From: Sanderia malayensis
Taxonomy: Eukaryota; Cnidaria; Scyphozoa; Semaeostomeae; Pelagiidae
Direction: 5' to 3'
Length of the DNA: 64,000 nt
NCBI GenBank assembly: GCA_013076295.1
Contig: RQOL01000861.1
Span: 5,186,235 to 5,250,234 of the forward strand
Below, in pieces: positions 39,248-50,548 of the stretch; the first letter of the stretch is position 1, and the number at the start of each line of letters is the position of its first letter. The notes under the pieces are model-generated. The model saw nothing but the letters and a program-made list of their open reading frames with translations, made no database searches and was not told the origin of the DNA. Both the position numbers and the translations under genes were made by a program.

Positions 39248-41008
39248 TTAAACATTTGTTCTTGAGGAGACAACGTGACCATGTGTTGAATTGCCCTTTG
39301 GTAATGGTCTCTTCAGTATTTTGGAGTAGTAGAACTTCTTCCAGGACAAGAGGGTCTTGCCAGACCAAATCCAGAAGCCTGAAGTGATTCCCACCATCAA
39401 CATCATTAGATATTTAATCATGTAAACAGCAAAATCAGGTCGATCCTCGCCTATGACCAACGTGGGGCAGTTCTTTTGGAACTTGTCCACGCAAAAGAAT
39501 TTGATCTTGAACCACGAAATCAGCCATGACCTGTCCCAATCTGGACGATATGCTTGCTCATAGAATAAGCACGCGATCACAATGATGGCTGGCAGTGTGT
39601 ACAACACTGAAAACACGCCAATTCTTACCATTAAGCGTGTTAGCTTGTCAGTTTTCAAGGATTGGTCGTGTTTCAATACAGAACGAATTCTCACCAACGA
39701 GATGAAGCCAGCAAGCAGGAAAAATGTACCCAGGAGCAAGTAGACAAATAACGGTGCAATGACAAAACCCCGAAGTGCCAGTAAATTTGATCCACCAACA
39801 AAACACACTCCACTCAGCTCATCTCCGTCAACTTCATGCATTGCAAGGATGGCGATGGTTTTGGCAGCAGGAATAGCCCAGGCAGCGGCGTGGAAATACT
39901 GCGAATTACTCTCGATGGCTTCGTGGCTCCATTTCATTCCAGCAGCAAGAAACCATGTCAGTGTCAGTATTACCCACCATATTGCCGAAGCCATTGTAAA
40001 GAAGTACAGAAACATAAACACAACTGTACAGCCAGCATTTTCAGTGCCTTGATTCAACAGAAGTACGTTTGATTTTGTCTTGTGGCAGGCAATACCTTTA
40101 TCGGCAATGTATCCAGCAACGTAAACAACGGCGATCACAAAAAAACAGCCACAGAGAAATATAATAGGCTTGTAGGGATAGTGGAATCTTTTTGAGTCGA
40201 TGAAGTATGTTGCTAAACTGAATGTTGTTGACAGAATACAGACTAGTGACCAGAACAATATCCAATTTCTTGCGAATTCCCTTTCCTTGGGAAGAAAGTA
40301 AATGCTTTTGCATTCAGCCGCACATTCAGTGACACCCATGAAATTGTAATGTTTGTCTTCTCGTTTTGTTTGATTTGACGGACATTTGTAAATTGGTTTG
40401 CCATCTATTATATTTGGAAGCGTGCGATTACCATTGCCACCAGGCCATGTTGAATCTGTTTTTTTACCACCACCTCCAGTTGTCGAACCACCTCCAGTAT
40501 TTCCGCCATTTTTATTGCCACCACCACTTGCTGTCCCACCATCACCTCCACCTCCACTTTCACTCTTCGTGAAGTTTTTCCCAACGCAAAGATTTCCACT
40601 TCCCATCTCTGGATATCGTTCACAACTTAGAGATTCAGGCCATCCAAATCCGAATTTCAACATCAATGGCAGACAATCATTTTTGGCAACTTTACACAAC
40701 GAACGACATGGCGGAATCGGAGTTGAGAAAAGTTCTGTACAAATTGGCACATAAACAGAGCAGAGAAAAAAATTCAAATACTGCGAGCACTTCACTTTTA
40801 CTAAAGGGAAAAATTGATGAACTTCTAGGCCAGCTTCTTCTTGATTTCTGTGCGATAATAGATTCGGGAATATCGTCTTGTTGTATTTTATATCTTGACA
40901 TAACGGAATGGTGATCGGTTCACATTTTGACGGTGAAAGCGAAGTTCCTTTCTGCGAAGCCAATTCGAAAACAGAAATAAGAAAAATCAATAGTCGACGA
41001 AGACCCAT
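39248..41008 (-). CDS. FZD1/2/7: Frizzled receptor, FZD1/2/7 class, single exon
   Basis: An intact 586-codon ORF with an ATG start encodes a Wnt receptor. A hydrophobic signal peptide (1-18) is followed by a Cys-rich domain with ten cysteines (C29, C37, C74, C83, C90, C101, C105, C112, C129, C141). Its motifs [24 protein letters not shown] and PPCRSLC match FZD1/2/7 better than FZD5/8 or FZD4. A Gly-rich linker (about 149-191) leads to the seven-helix region, starting near 246 with [12 protein letters not shown]. The cytoplasmic tail has the Dishevelled-binding KTLLSW motif (551-556) and ends RTNV, a class I PDZ ligand. Vertebrate FZD1, 2 and 7 are also intronless. It converges with the kinesin gene and follows DDHD1 on the same strand by about 0.9 kb. 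Confidence 0.95.
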   Translation of the reverse strand: MGLRRLLIFLISVFELASQKGTSLSPSKCEPITIPLCQDIKYNKTIFPNLLSHRNQEEAGLEVHQFFPLVKVKCSQYLNFFLCSVYVPICTELFSTPIPPCRSLCKVAKNDCLPLMLKFGFGWPESLSCERYPEMGSGNLCVGKNFTKSESGGGGDGGTASGGGNKNGGNTGGGSTTGGGGKKTDSTWPGGNGNRTLPNIIDGKPIYKCPSNQTKREDKHYNFMGVTECAAECKSIYFLPKEREFARNWILFWSLVCILSTTFSLATYFIDSKRFHYPYKPIIFLCGCFFVIAVVYVAGYIADKGIACHKTKSNVLLLNQGTENAGCTVVFMFLYFFTMASAIWWVILTLTWFLAAGMKWSHEAIESNSQYFHAAAWAIPAAKTIAILAMHEVDGDELSGVCFVGGSNLLALRGFVIAPLFVYLLLGTFFLLAGFISLVRIRSVLKHDQSLKTDKLTRLMVRIGVFSVLYTLPAIIVIACLFYEQAYRPDWDRSWLISWFKIKFFCVDKFQKNCPTLVIGEDRPDFAVYMIKYLMMLMVGITSGFWIWSGKTLLSWKKFYYSKILKRPLPKGNSTHGHVVSSRTNV

Positions 41009-41882
41009 TCTTGAAAGAGGAAATTATTCCTTGTTGATATTCTTTGAATACGGCATTGATAGTTTGCATTTACGATTACTGCACAACAGTTGAAAGAAGG
41101 TATCCAGCATCTATTTAGAACAAACACAAGCACAACCTGCCCTCTCACACTCAGGCCAAAAATCTTTACTCGAGGATGAGATAAAATACAAAGGAATGTC
41201 TTGCTCCATAAGTCTAAACAATGAGTTTATTGTTGATATGAATCAATGCGGCTTCAAACAGCCAATCATCAGACGGAGTTTCATAATCCCCACTGTTTGC
41301 ATAATTTATTCTTCATTAATCGCATTTGATGAAAGAATAGAGATGACATAGGGACCCAAGGGAGTTTACTGTAAACATCGTGTCAATCATAATCATAATC
41401 ACCATTGTCATTACCATCAGAATCAACATGGTGACAATAATCATAATGTTAATCATAATCATAACTAACGTACTAAAACATATCATTTTAATTGTAATAA
41501 CAAAGCAGGCAGCAACAAATATGTGCAATTGTTTGAGAAATGAAGAATCTAAAAATAAGTTTCTATAAATTATAAATATATATAGCAGAAATAGTAATTA
41601 ACTGCACAGTTTGCGTATGCTCCTCAATAGACAAACTCTCTAAGATTATAAGCATTTCTAACTAAGAGCATCATCATTGTGCAAATTATTTAATAGCTAA
41701 TACAAATACATGTGATAAATTAGATTATTGCCCAATAAAGTTATAGCAGCAGCAATACCTATATATGACTGTACATTTCCCATAAGCCTCTACTCCCAAC
41801 TAACTCACTTATCATTATCTTATTACTAAGATTAACCTTTGCGGGTAAAATAGCGATGTTCAATGATATATACGTAGAGAAA
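41009..41882. other. Spacer between DDHD1 and Frizzled
   Basis: This should hold the Frizzled promoter and 5' leader and the DDHD1 3' untranslated region. It contains a simple repeat of ATAATCATAATC/ATTACCATC type around 41385-41465. I see no gene. Confidence 0.5.
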
Positions 41883-44800
41883 TTAGTTAGAAATTGTTTT
41901 GCTATTGTCAATGATAGTCTTCAATACGAATCTTGCAAATTCCTGACTTTCCCAGTACGCCATGTGTGAGGTGATAGCTGAGAAATATTCCACTAGACCA
42001 CTTTCCAGCGTGTAGTCAAGTCGATTTTTAAGTGCTACAAACAGCATTTCAATGACAATAAGTACTGAGCACTTATACTCATGTGAGGTGGTGGATAAAA
42101 TTTAAGGTATTTATAAAAAGCAAGAACGCAAAGAGCCTCCATGGGAAAAGGAATTTCGCTTGTCAAAAACGAAACCACGCAATATCCCACTGTACAAACA
42201 TTTTAATAACTTTTTCAGCGGGGAAGGATTCTAACTTTCAAAAGAGCTCGCCACTCAAAGATTTCCAAAAAGCTTTTCAATTTTGCGGTATTAATTGTTT
42301 GCGTATTAGATTCTAGATAACAGCCAGCTCCATAGGCTCACAAAAACGTCAAGGCTTCTGCATAGTATACTATTGACAAGACAAAGAAACACACTGCATT
42401 AGTATAAAGCATAGAGAATAAACTTACCTTTCTTCGCTTTCAAAATATCATCGGTTTTTTCCATTTGCCCCTTCGGTAAGTCAACAGCATCATTACCATG
42501 ATACTCTGCCATTTTTGCATTGGACTTCTCAGGGCTGCTGCTGGAAAACCAACTTTTCAACCATCCAGCTGCAATGTCCTTCTTGTTTTCATTGCCAGCA
42601 TCTTTCGTAGCACGCGAAGGTGACTTAGTCACTTGGTTGATTCTTACTGGCGGAATTTCTGCATAGTGTTCGTATATCAATGGTTCCAATCGGTAGGCCT
42701 AAGAGAAAAAAATAATCATCCGTTGTGACGTCAGCTTCTCTATCACTATTCTACTATTCTAAGCACATGTCTAAGCTTTTACATTAACAACTGTTAATGC
42801 AAAAGTCAATGTTGTGATATTAAGGACTGGGATGCGGAATCAATCAAAGGAGACAACCATGAAATTGCTCGCAATGATATTTTCTATCCTTCTCCGTTTA
42901 CCCAAAAGGTTATAAAAATCCATTGGTAGAGATCGTTTTGCATTTTTTATAGGACACTGAAACATGATGAATATGAATGTAAAAATGGCAAAACACGTAC
43001 AATGGGATCAGCAGGATCGTAAATATTAAAATAGTTGGAGCAGACTGAGTACGGTAGAATGTGTTGTTCCAGATCCTCACGTGGTCGAATTCCCTTCAGA
43101 ACCAAGAAGACCCCAAGTGGTGAGCCAATATTAAATGCATTCTCAATCTGAAACCAAATTCAAGTACAATAAAGTTAAATGAAATGAAGTAAAAACAGTA
43201 AAGTGCAACATTATAAAGCACAGGAAAGAAATGTAAAGTAAAGGAACGAAATAAAGGCAAATGACAAGAAAAGGAAAGTAAACTAGAAAAGCAAAGCATA
43301 ACACACACATGATATTCAGAATAAAAACTACAAGTGAAACAGAAATATACAGTAAGACAATTGCATAGAAAATGATATTACGCTTCACTAAAACACTTCT
43401 TGAAACGTAACATCACTTTTTAACTTAGATTTGTTGTAATTAGTATTGTTTGATCTGATTTGTTTGATTAGTATAATTGGAAATGTCTTATTGGAATTGC
43501 CTTACTGAATATGTCCTTTTCGGTAGCCGCGTTCATTCTTAATTTCTTGCACAAATTACGCGTCCTTACTGCATCAACAAATGGCTATGACAAGAAAATA
43601 CAAACCTTAAATCTTAAGGAATGATCTTCAATTTTCTCAATCTCCTTTTGTCCAACGATCCTTGCTTCGAGTTCTCCGACAGCTATTTTTGCCTTTCTTA
43701 AATCATCATTCAGTTGTTCCAAATTCTTCGAATCGCATTGTGTGCCATCAATAGATTCCTGGGGTTCTTTGGAACTCGAGCGCGACCCCCAGAACCAAGA
43801 CCACCTTCCTTCTGCAGCAATCTGTTCATCTGCTTGCTTGATGTGTTGCGCCAGCAACTGGTTATTCCAGTTAATCAGAATGTCATGAAAAATAACACTG
43901 CCAAGAGAGTGTGCTATCACTGAAACTTTTCCGTTATTCTTGATAAACTGGGGATTCCGGTTAATGTACTTTAGATACACGCTGTTCAACTGTTCACGAA
44001 GGCTTTTGATTATCTACAACAGAAATGGAAATCGTTGTTAATAAAAAAAGTATATATCCAACATCCAACATCTATATCCAACAAATATCCAACATCTTCT
44101 AACTCAGGATCTTCTTTATCCATAGTTCCATAAAAATGTTACAAGTACCAAACGATGAAGCAGTCAGTGATCAAATCTCACAAAAACCTCAAGTAAGTCT
44201 GTTTTCAGCTATTTTTCAAAGCAAGTTATCTCTTAACTTGCTTTGAAAGAAAAAGTTGACTTGATCCTTTCGTTTGCATCGCATAATTTGCTAGTATTCT
44301 CTGCGTAGTTACCTCGCTTCGAAAATGAGAACTTGTGTAGTACATGATGTCCATTGTTGTCTCGTTAACCACTTTTCTCAACCCTGCAACGTTGCCTGGG
44401 GTAATCGCTTCTATTAGGCCTGCAAGTATCGTAAAATTATTATACAAACATTTGTAGGCAGTGGATTGGGTATGCTTTTTGATAAATCGTATTCAACCTC
44501 GACTCGCTAACTCAAACTTTCGCTAAATAAAACAAACGTACGTTCCCTGATTGCTTGAAAAATTCAAGTTCAATAGTAAACGTTTGATAGCATAACAAAA
44601 AACGTAACTCTCTCCAAAGAATATTTTGTGGTTATAGAAAAAAGCCTAATAATGAAATTCACAATATCATTATTTTCGTGAAAATAAATGATTGTGTGTT
44701 TATGAGTAAATGTGTAAATGATAACTTTCAGTTTTCAGTTTTACCTTCGTCTAGTTTTAATGACGAGCGCCATTCAACTGGAAAGAATTCAACTCTTCCG

Positions 44801-46800
44801 TCTTTGAACTCTCCTTTGAAATGCTTCTTTATTGCCTTATCGGTTGCTTCTGTGATTCTGTAAAATTGAAATAAAAAACCGTCAGGAATTTTGCCAATTC
44901 TAATCAAGAATGTTACTGAGGATCAATTACATACTTGTTTTTTCTTGATATTATGCCACCACTGTGATACATGAGTTGGCCAATGCCATGAATGAGAAAT
45001 ATTATGTGATTAATGTCAGAGAGATGATCCTCTTCTTTTGCATCTGTGTGCCAGCCACGCATGAGTTTCTGAGAGCCTTTATAAAGAGAAATAAACTAAA
45101 ATTGCAAATCTGCACCAATTGCTCACTGGCTTGGCAAAGGTTGTGCATATGAAATGCAATTGAAAGTTTGCCGAAAGAGGTTTGGTAATGAAAACTTACC
45201 ACCAAGACCAATTTTCTGGGCAATTCTTGATCCTGTACTTTCATTAACAAGTCTAACATCTTCAATGTCATACCAATCAACTCTTTTTGCATTTCCAAGG
45301 TAAAAAGTGTGAATAACTACAAGTGAAATACAAAAGTGAAGTGAGATCTTGAGTGAATAAGCCTTGCTATGTACACGTTAAAATCATCTGAAGCATGCGA
45401 CTGTATAGAAAAGTTGACTACTTTTCAGATTAATATTATAAATGATGTCACACCTGGAGATTCACCATGCATTGTGTCTGTGGCTCCCATTCCCTAAAAG
45501 AATACCAACAAGAAGCCATTCAAGGAAGATTTGCTGGGGCTGAAGGGTTTTGAGCTACTTGGTATCCAAGCACAGACAGTGGCTTAGATAGAGGGGGGTC
45601 AGGGGGGTGAAAACCCCCTGTAGAGCTAAACTGCCGTTTTGTCGGAAAATTGCTGATCTTAAGTCGGAAAATAATTATCTTCTGTTTATGTTCAGTTCTA
45701 GCTAATTTCCTTATCTTATATTCATAGTCTTGAAGAAACACAAGTGCTTATTAAATTTTTGTCGGAAAATCTGAATTTCTCCCCCCCCTAAAAAATTTCC
45801 TATCTACGCCATTGAGCACAGATAGAGCACACCCAAACAGAAGGAGAAAAACAACATCCAACAACTAACAAAAAAACAATTTAACGTAAAGCTAGTTTAT
45901 TAATATATAAGGAAGTGAGGTGTTTTTCAAATTATGTCACTTAGCTTACCATTGATCTGAGAAAACTTTGATGCTCATGTTCGATCTTCTTTGCATCAGC
46001 TTCATTAATTGGCTCCCAAGTATCATGATGAGAAGGAGAACCTTTGAACCAAGCTCCACGCATTATTTCAACAGGGTCATCTGAAAACATTGAAAATAAT
46101 TAATAAAGTGAGATGATAGCTGGCATCTAGGAGTGTACTAGAGTTAAACTGAGTTTGTTTAACACTTAGGAAATTAAACAATTCACTCCTATTAAAATGT
46201 TTTGAATTATCATGAATCTTAAGCAAAGTATACATAGAAAGGTTACAAAAGGTAGTTGACCTTAATATTAAGGTTTAACTATTTAAAAAATGGGAATATT
46301 CTTATAGATTCAAGACCTTTCCAGTACAAGGAAGAACACTGTCTATCCTTGACATTAACTTCATACAATCCTCCTCTGACCGTTGGAGCATCCAACACCT
46401 CTCCACAACCAACATCAGAACTTTCAGCTTTATCTTCTTTCTTATCAATATCATTCAGCATCTGAAAATGCTCCTCAATGAGTAATGAATCTTTTCCATT
46501 AAATGCCACCCATTTTTTAGCATCCAAGTAGAGCCACCTAACTTTATGTTTCTGGAGATCCCTGAGTTGATCAAGGTGATGTTGTATGGAGCTGGAAGAG
46601 CCAGAATCAAGTGCTTTATTTTGTTCAGACACACTTCTGTCAGCTTGGGGTATCTCTGATGGCAATTTAGGACGCTTGGGTGGAAGCTTTTCCACTTTGG
46701 CCTCTGATGGGTGTGTTGGTTTGTTATTTTTTGGTGGAGGTGGTCTTGCAGGAAGTTGCTTTGTGTCTTTCAAATCTTCAGGCTTGCAAACTTCATCCAT
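41883..46800 (-). CDS. DDHD1: DDHD1-type phosphatidic-acid phospholipase A1
   Basis: Exons in transcript order: 46800-46317, 46080-45950, 45493-45454, 45316-45200, 45076-44935, 44857-44745, 44419-44313, 44013-43606, 43147-43001, 42698-42428, 42034-41883 (703 codons plus stop; phases agree). A Pro-rich N-terminus precedes a WWE-like domain (from about 85; KVRWLYLD, VRGGLYEV, LYWK, MRGAWF). Then come HIIFLIHGIGQ, VEFFPVEWRS and TMDIMYYTS. The lipase nucleophile motif is AHSLGS with Ser414. The DDHD domain (about 515-703) has NIGSPLGVFLVL, NIYDPADP, AYRLEPLIYEHY and SHMAYWES. No SAM domain lies between lipase and DDHD parts, which favours DDHD1 over DDHD2 or SEC23IP. The first junction uses an unusual GTCTTG donor but gives YWKDDPVEIMRG, which fits the family. 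TTTCAG directly before the ATG suggests a separate 5' untranslated exon. Confidence 0.9.
43150..43330. repeat. Purine-rich low-complexity tract
   Basis: Loose repetition of AAAGTAAA, GAAATGAAG and AAAGGAAAGTAAA units in the DDHD1 intron between exons 8 and 9. The Phe/Tyr-rich antisense frames here are products of this bias. Confidence 0.5.
45577..45814. mobile_element. MITE-like element in DDHD1 intron 3
   Basis: The left end CAGTGGCTTAGATAG and the right end CTATCTACGCCATTG are inverted repeats with a few mismatches. Just inside are GGGGGGTCAGGGGGG on the left and a poly-C run on the right. The motif GTCGGAAAAT occurs three times inside. It is about 238 bp with no coding capacity. Confidence 0.6.
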
Positions 46801-47141
46801 ATTTACCTGAAATTTGGTACAGCCAAGTGAAGAATAGAACGTGAATTAAGGATAGCAATGCTTTCATAAGCAAGTACAAAAACAAAATAGAGTTTAAGAA
46901 TTCTATTTATTCACTCAAATTATATGCCTTGAAAGGGCTGGGCAGACAGCTTACTTGCAAACACCTGCTTAGTGGTTATGTAGGTAAACAATTTGATTGA
47001 AAAAAGGCCGTTGTTAATTAAACTAGATCTTCTTAAAAAGAAGATCCATTAGTGTATTCAAAACAACAGTCTTTTAAGCGTCTATCTTTCGGCTTTCGAT
47101 ATTAAAATGCAAATAATAAAAACAAAGTAATGGAACTTTAC

Positions 47142-47193
47142 CGTAAATTTTCTGCACTACTGTCCATTCTTCTTCTATTTTTAACGCTGACAT
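47142..47193 (-). other. Candidate 5' exon of DDHD1
   Basis: An ATG at 47193 opens MSALKIEEEWTVVQKIY and runs to a good GTAAAG donor after 47142. Spliced to the TTTCAG acceptor just before 46800 it is out of phase with the DDHD1 ATG, so it would be untranslated leader, a short upstream ORF, or part of a different splice form. Confidence 0.3.
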
Positions 47194-48120
47194 AATTATT
47201 TTGATGCGTCCCACCTTTTCGCTTGCTTTGCTGACTGGTCATTTTGTCTGAAGCTGATCGAATTTTGGGTTCGGGAGGGCATTTTCAGTTATCTGCTACA
47301 AACTCCACTAACATTTTTCAATTATAAACAGTCTCTTTTAATTCCCTCCGATTTACATTTGACTCAGTTTCAGTTAATTACGTTAAGCAACAGGCCCGTG
47401 GGAACCAGGCTGGCTGGGGGACAAAAGGGACGCCGTAGCGATGGTAGGGTATGGTAGGGCAGGGGCGGCTAAAGCAACTGGGATGGCGTACTTCTGGAAA
47501 ACCTTGGTGACCACGTCCCTTAAATCAGCTAAAAATGTTAAACCTTAAGAAAAGAAGGCAGGTGGAGCGTTTGCCCCCGCGCCCCCTTTTTGGCGTATCT
47601 GCCCCCAAAATTCACAATATATGTTTAGAGCCTCTGATCACTTTCAGAGTACACTTGTAATACGGTTACAGTCGTGTTGCAGTCTCGTTTGCGATCTAGT
47701 GATTTTAGTATAGCCTCGTTTTGTTTTATCGTATGTCTTTTAGCTAATTAGAGTATAAATCATATTTACGTTGTGGGCTCCTCATGTTAGTTTAGTTTTC
47801 CTCTTTGCATTTAGATGTTACATTCTATACTTAATTAGCGTCTGCTAAACGTCATCATAACTCCGTATTAGTAATATTTGCCAATTAGCATTCACCAAGT
47901 GTACCTTGACCCCGCACATTCCGACGGTGCTTAAATAGAGGCACACGTTAGAGTGGCAGTAGACGAAGATTGAGAGATTGAATGTCTTGGATAGGTACAC
48001 AAGGTGCTTGCGAAAGGCTTTGCTGTATCTTATGCTGATTTGGATTTTGAATTATAGTTGAAAAACTATCTGTTGTGTGTTCTTTTGTGTTTTGTTCTGA
48101 AGTCCTTAGACAGCGATTAC

Positions 48121-48353
48121 ACACTCTTTTTTATAAGAACAAGTAAATTTTTGCCTAGGCTCATATGTTCTTATTTTTTTCTATTGTTCTAAACAATAAA
48201 CTATTGTTTTTTCTATTGTTCTCCATTCGAAATAAAGCCTCAGTGTTCAAACCCAGTGTTCAGTGCCTCAGTTGTCAAAGTGGAACACGCCCTCAAGGAA
48301 ACGAGCGCCCCCGGCTCGTGTTCTTATAAAATGTGTTCTTATAAAAAGAGTGT
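48121..48353. mobile_element. MITE, 233 bp, ACACTCTTTTTATAAGAACA ends
   Basis: The left end ACACTCTTTTTTATAAGAAC (plus A) and the right end TGTTCTTATAAAAAGAGTGT are inverted repeats differing by one T. The GTGTTCTTATAAAA motif is duplicated in tandem just inside the right end. A related element lies at 11641-12005. Confidence 0.75.
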
Positions 48354-48779
48354 ATTTGTTGATTGAAGGCTGCGACCAGTTGTCAAGCATAAATATTAAA
48401 AAATTTAACAGTCTTTAAACGCGTGCAAAGGTCACTTACTTTGGCATGGGGTTTTGGGTTCCAAAAATTATGTTTTGTAATAGTTGTTTGAAATATGACT
48501 CACAAGAAGTTAACTATTGCTAACTTAAATCTTCTGGTCATCCCAGCTGTCTAGCTGAAATGTTTTAAAACTTTGGAAGGCTAAACACTCTTTGTGGGAG
48601 CCATTTACATATTATAGTCTTCAAATAAATAATGCAAACTTGATGGAAATACACAATTAACCAAAGCAAGCTACTTACTATGTCAGCACTCCTCACCAGC
48701 TAGAGAAAGCTAAAATTTCATACCCATCAAATCCACATCTGTTACATTTTGCAATTAACCAGAAGAAATTTTCAAATAC

Positions 48780-49260
48780 ATTGTATTACATTACATTACA
48801 AAAAAAACAATTTTTTTTAATCGTATATAAAAACACGCAAAGAAATAATTCAATACGTTAAATTAAAACATGGTTTGCAACTCTGGTTTTGAATCGTTCC
48901 AAGTCTTCTGTCATAATGACTTTATCTGGGAGTCTGTTCCAATCTACAATCGCAATCGCGGCGGCCATTCAAGTTGGCTTTGAGTTGGTTTCAGACACTA
49001 GTCACCCAGCTGTGCTGATTCATGGCCCATCTGGCAGCTTTTCTTTGAACCTTCTCCAACTGTTCAATTTTGTTTCTTTGATGGGGGTCCCATACTGATG
49101 ATGTATATTCAAGCTTCGGTTCAACTAACGTTTTGTATATTGTAACTTTGATTGGGTAGGGCATGCGGAGAGGTTTCTATGTAGAAAATATAAGGTGCTA
49201 CTTGCTTTATTAGCAGTGTCTGTTATATGTATGTTGAGCCCATGACGTATTTTGTTCTAG
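48780..49260 (-). mobile_element. 5'-truncated non-LTR retrotransposon (jockey/CR1/L2-like) fragment
   Basis: On the minus strand the 3' end of a reverse-transcriptase ORF can be read through frameshifts and stops. Segments are HITDTANKASSTLYFLHRNL, TIYKTLVEPKLEYTSSVWDP, KIEQLEKVQRKAARWAMNQH, then WNRLPDKVIMTEDLERFKTR. The order KAxSTLxFLxRNL, YKTLVxPxLEYxxxVWDP, IExVQRxAARW, DWNxLP is the usual C-terminus of jockey/CR1/L2-type LINEs. A TAATG-type microsatellite at 48780-48805 fits a LINE 3' tail. It is dead: frames are broken and the endonuclease and RT core are absent. Confidence 0.8.
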
Positions 49261-49892
49261 TTTGACCCCAAGTAAGGATGACGGTCAACTTCTGACACAG
49301 GAACATTCATTGTATACTGGAAATCAGTCGGATTTTCTTTTTACAAACTCTTAAAATGTGGCATTTTGTAACATTATGGTGCGTTGCTTCGCAGTGGATC
49401 AAACCTAATTTTAAGATGGAGTAGTAACCACTTTGATTTGAGCAGTAATAAAATGGTTTTGGACAGTGATAAACAGTGACTGTGTCCAGTGATCAAACTA
49501 TTCAATGAAATTATTTTTATTTCTTGAAGCATGAACATGTGATTCAGTCAAGTATCTTCTTCTTTCCAATTCCAGCCCATGCCTTCTAAAACCTTTCTTG
49601 GCAAAATGGAGCTGTTTGCATTAATAAGCCAAATCAAGGATGCAGCTCGCACAAACTGTTAGAGGCCAAACCCGAATTGTGGGGTGATAAATTTTTCTTA
49701 TAATTAGGTATGATCTGAGTGGAAGATGGTCGGATATTCGGAAATGCGCTCTCATGTTTCTGCAACATATTTGACTTTATTTAATAACAGATCCTTACAG
49801 CTGATAAACACGCATGCGAACTAGATTGTTCCCATCACTAACAAGATTGTGCCAACAATTCCAAACAGTAATTTGACGGTGTATTACCTATT

Positions 49893-50250
49893 GGGTAGCT
49901 TGCCAGAGTGAAATTTCACGGTTAGTTTCAGTTTCGGCTGCGCAATACGTGCATGTGGCAAGCAGTGGATAAGGGTGAGCAGTGTGGAAGCTCTGCCTGG
50001 CAAGCTACCCCCGGTGTACCAAACTTAGTACCTCGGAACGGGGAGTATGATTTTCCGGCCTTTTCGGTCGGGAGATCATTGCGAACCGGAAGACGAAAAG
50101 TGTGGTACCCCGGGGATCTACTTTCTCTTGTAGACCCCCAGGGTACCTACCCCGCTTTATCTCACTTGTCTTGTTTCGGACATGCATGGTTTCGAACTGC
50201 GATATCGCGGGTGGCAGGCATAAATGCTTACCACAAAACCACAGAAGCAG
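49893..50250 (-). mobile_element. tRNA-Gly(GCC)-like SINE, GC-rich
   Basis: Reading the minus strand from about 50250, TGGTTTTGTGG (A-box-like, 50241-50231), CTGCCAC (the Gly-GCC anticodon loop sequence) and AGTTCGAAACC (B-box-like, 50198-50188) appear in tRNA order and spacing. The acceptor stem does not pair, so this is not a working tRNA. The following ~300 bases are GC-rich, unlike the surroundings, and carry inverted segments such as GGGTAGCTTGCCA (49893) and TGGCAAGCTACCC (about 49998), and GGTACCCCGGGGATCTAC with CCCAGGGTACC. The best reading is a SINE with a tRNA-Gly head. Overlapping ORFs on both strands look like artefacts. Confidence 0.55.
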
Positions 50251-50548
50251 AGTTAAGAGATTTCGATGTTGGTGCACTTTCAGCATGTACCAATTCAGCC
50301 AGACTAGCTTCCCGCGTGTTCCCGCGCAGTTATCGCGGAGAATAAAAACACCCGCGGAGTGTAACTTTGGGATCAGCGCTGAGGCAAAAAAGTATGCGTC
50401 GGCGGATTGTTCCGTTCCATTTTGATGTCGTCTTTGACCTGTAAAAATTTGTTGCTCTTCTGACAGATGGTTCGTGGTTATGTCTGCAGCTCATCAGCGT
50501 TTATTAGACAACAATTTCGATTCTCCTACAACAGCTGTTCAAGTAAAG

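Larger units (their letters stand above)
46801..50479. other. Repeat-rich spacer between DDHD1 and RNASEK
   Basis: The two flanking genes are divergent, so both promoters should be inside. Named parts are a candidate DDHD1 5' exon (47142-47193), a MITE (48121-48353), a LINE 3' fragment (48780-49260) and a tRNA-like, GC-rich element (49893-50250). A 21-bp palindrome, GATCTTCTTAAAAAGAAGAT plus C, starts at 47027. The rest shows no gene. Confidence 0.5.

Noticed and set aside
40398..40754. 118-codon Pro-rich plus-strand ORF
   Set aside because: It is the complement of the Gly-rich linker region of the Frizzled gene.
43096..43388. Phe/Leu/Tyr-rich minus-strand ORFs
   Set aside because: They are antisense readings of a purine-rich tract inside a DDHD1 intron.
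49953..50345. 130-codon plus-strand ORF and its antisense partners
   Set aside because: It lies over the tRNA-like GC-rich repeat, is open in several frames, and does not splice convincingly to RNASEK.
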